Shown here in pieces: positions 58,349 to 59,412 of a DNA stretch of 59,412 nucleotides. This stretch comes from Burkholderiaceae bacterium (GTDB lineage Bacteria; Pseudomonadota; Gammaproteobacteria; Burkholderiales; Burkholderiaceae_B), in the NCBI GenBank assembly GCA_017983955.1, contig JAGOAJ010000019.1, positions 1-59,412 of the forward strand. Reading direction: 5' to 3'. Position 1 is the first letter of the stretch. Each line of letters begins with the position of its first letter. Both the position numbers and the translations under genes were made by a program. The notes under the pieces were generated by a model. It was not told where the DNA came from, ran no database searches, and saw only the letters and a list, made by a program, of their open reading frames with translations.

Positions 58349-59412
58349 CTACCAAGCGCCGCGCTGCTCGGGGACGTATCTCACCAGGGGTAGCGCCAGC
58401 AATCTAATCGCCGCCAGAATGGCATAAACCCATGCTAGGATTTCGCCCATATTACTTTGGTGGGCCAGGACGGCCGCCACGACCGATATGGTAATAATCG
58501 AGCCCATCTGCAGCGACAAGCTGCGCAGTGCTGCCAACATAGAAGACGATTCGGGCGCAAGCTGGAGTCCGGCATTACGCATGGCTGGATTGATGGTGCC
58601 ATTGCCGACACCGACCAAAAACGCCGCAAAGGCAAGCCAGGCATACGGCGAGATGCCTGCCATGGGCGGAAGAGCAAGCAGTACCAGTCCGCCTATGGTG
58701 AACACGCTACCCACATACAAGGGAAGACGATAGCCTGTGCGACGCAGCGCCATGGCGGCGGCTAGCGAGCAGATCATCGCAGCGGCCCCTTGGGCCGTAA
58801 GTAAGGTTCCAGCCCCCACCACACCGAGATGATAGCGATTGATGGCATAAAGCGGCACCAGCGCCATGGCGCCAATGACAAAGCCGCTGAAAGTCATATT
58901 GACTAGATTCACTGCGCCAAAGTTTGGCCCGTAGATCAAGCGTGGATGAATGAAAGGTGATTCGGTGCGCCTAATATGTCGGAAAAAAAACACGAAGGTA
59001 GAACTGGCTAGTAGCAAGAGGGCCATGAATATCAGCAGGTTGCTGGCTGCCGGCTTCTCACCGAGCACGGTCGCTGCTAGCATCCCAGCAAGAAGACCGC
59101 TGCCCAGCAAGGCGATTCCCTTGATATCCATTTTCTTAACAGCACTATCGCCAGACGGATGATCGTGCGGTATGAAGCGCCATGCAAGCAGGAAAATCAC
59201 CAGTCCAATCGGTACATTCACAAAAAACACATCGCGCCAGGATGAATAGGCGACAAAATACCCGCCGAAAATTGGGCCTATCATGGCACCGACCGGGAAG
59301 ATGCTGCCGAAAAGACTCACGTAACGATCACGTGCCGGGCCAAAGTGGTCCACGATGATGCCGGTGGCGGTCGGTGTAAAACCGGCGCCCCCGGCGGCCT
59401 GCAACGTGCGCA
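58349..59412 (-). CDS. MFS drug exporter, DHA2 (EmrB/QacA) family, N-terminus missing
   Basis: The C-terminal 351-plus residues of a 14-TM major facilitator transporter. The reading frame continues past the right edge (preceding residues R-T-L lead into QAAGGAGFTPTATGII), so the TTG at 59404 is not a start. The TM4-5 stretch GSIFPVGAMIGPIFGGYFVAYSSWRDVFFVNVPIGLVIFLLAW is the EmrB/QacA motif C and following loop. Proton-coupled drug efflux is the usual role. It is convergent with the methyltransferase gene. Confidence 0.9.
   Translation of the reverse strand, partial: RTLQAAGGAGFTPTATGIIVDHFGPARDRYVSLFGSIFPVGAMIGPIFGGYFVAYSSWRDVFFVNVPIGLVIFLLAWRFIPHDHPSGDSAVKKMDIKGIALLGSGLLAGMLAATVLGEKPAASNLLIFMALLLLASSTFVFFFRHIRRTESPFIHPRLIYGPNFGAVNLVNMTFSGFVIGAMALVPLYAINRYHLGVVGAGTLLTAQGAAAMICSLAAAMALRRTGYRLPLYVGSVFTIGGLVLLALPPMAGISPYAWLAFAAFLVGVGNGTINPAMRNAGLQLAPESSSMLAALRSLSLQMGSIITISVVAAVLAHQSNMGEILAWVYAILAAIRLLALPLVRYVPEQRGAW

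Noticed and set aside
59402-59404. Start codon of the MFS transporter at 59404
   Set aside because: The frame stays open to the window edge and the expected first membrane helices are missing; the gene is truncated by the window.

Overview
The window is ordinary chromosomal DNA of a betaproteobacterium, most likely a Burkholderiales member of the Alcaligenaceae type. The basis is gene content and order: exbB-exbD-lpxK-(Trm112-like)-kdsB followed by adk and murJ, cspD/clpS/clpA, a DUF3579 gene beside argF, and protein sequences close to known betaproteobacterial families. No phage, transposase, plasmid or CRISPR signature was seen. The genus was not determined.

Layout. 0-9.8 kb holds core genes: a fatty-acid desaturase cut by the left edge, rsmB and purN leftward, then the overlapping chain ribF-ileS-lspA-coaBC rightward, with an inverted ycaC between coaBC and dut. 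9.8-10.2 kb is a non-coding stretch with degenerate direct repeats and a strong stem-loop. 10.2-19.1 kb is an amino-acid block: a complete branched-chain amino-acid-type ABC transporter (livK-HMGF) and the trifunctional proline catabolic protein putA, both preceded by the same 10-mer at the same distance. 19.2-25.7 kb is pqiABC directly behind clpA, with clpS upstream and a cold-shock gene divergent. 26-29.8 kb holds a DUF192 gene, then pcaF, sodB and xseA leftward. 30-36.7 kb is envelope and housekeeping (exbBD, lpxK, kdsB, adk, an SDR, murJ, rpsT), preceded by a DnaA-box-like cluster. 36.9-40.7 kb has a D-2-hydroxyacid dehydrogenase, DUF3579, argF and argG. 40.8-45.1 kb is a Fur-box-preceded iron operon (TonB receptor, piuC-type dioxygenase, FMN alpha-hydroxyacid dehydrogenase), followed by tRNA-Ala(CGC).

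The accessory part is 45.9-57.4 kb. A four-gene CUT1-type ABC importer with a Tat-exported binding protein is followed by an operon with its own clear sigma-70 promoter: SDR, ACAD10/11-like acyl-CoA dehydrogenase, APH-fold kinase, a DUF6285 small protein, a divergent ComB-like (2-phosphosulfolactate phosphatase family) protein and a TetR regulator. The kinase, small protein, dehydrogenase and SDR resemble the core of the levulinate (lva) 4-hydroxyacyl-CoA pathway, in which the gamma-hydroxyl is phosphorylated and then eliminated. Here the set is combined with an ABC importer and a phosphatase-family protein, and no CoA ligase is nearby. It may therefore be an undescribed variant acting on another hydroxy acid. 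A dCache chemoreceptor lies next to it. The window ends with a SAM methyltransferase and a truncated 14-TM MFS exporter.

All functional calls come from motif and sequence recognition alone; no database search was run.
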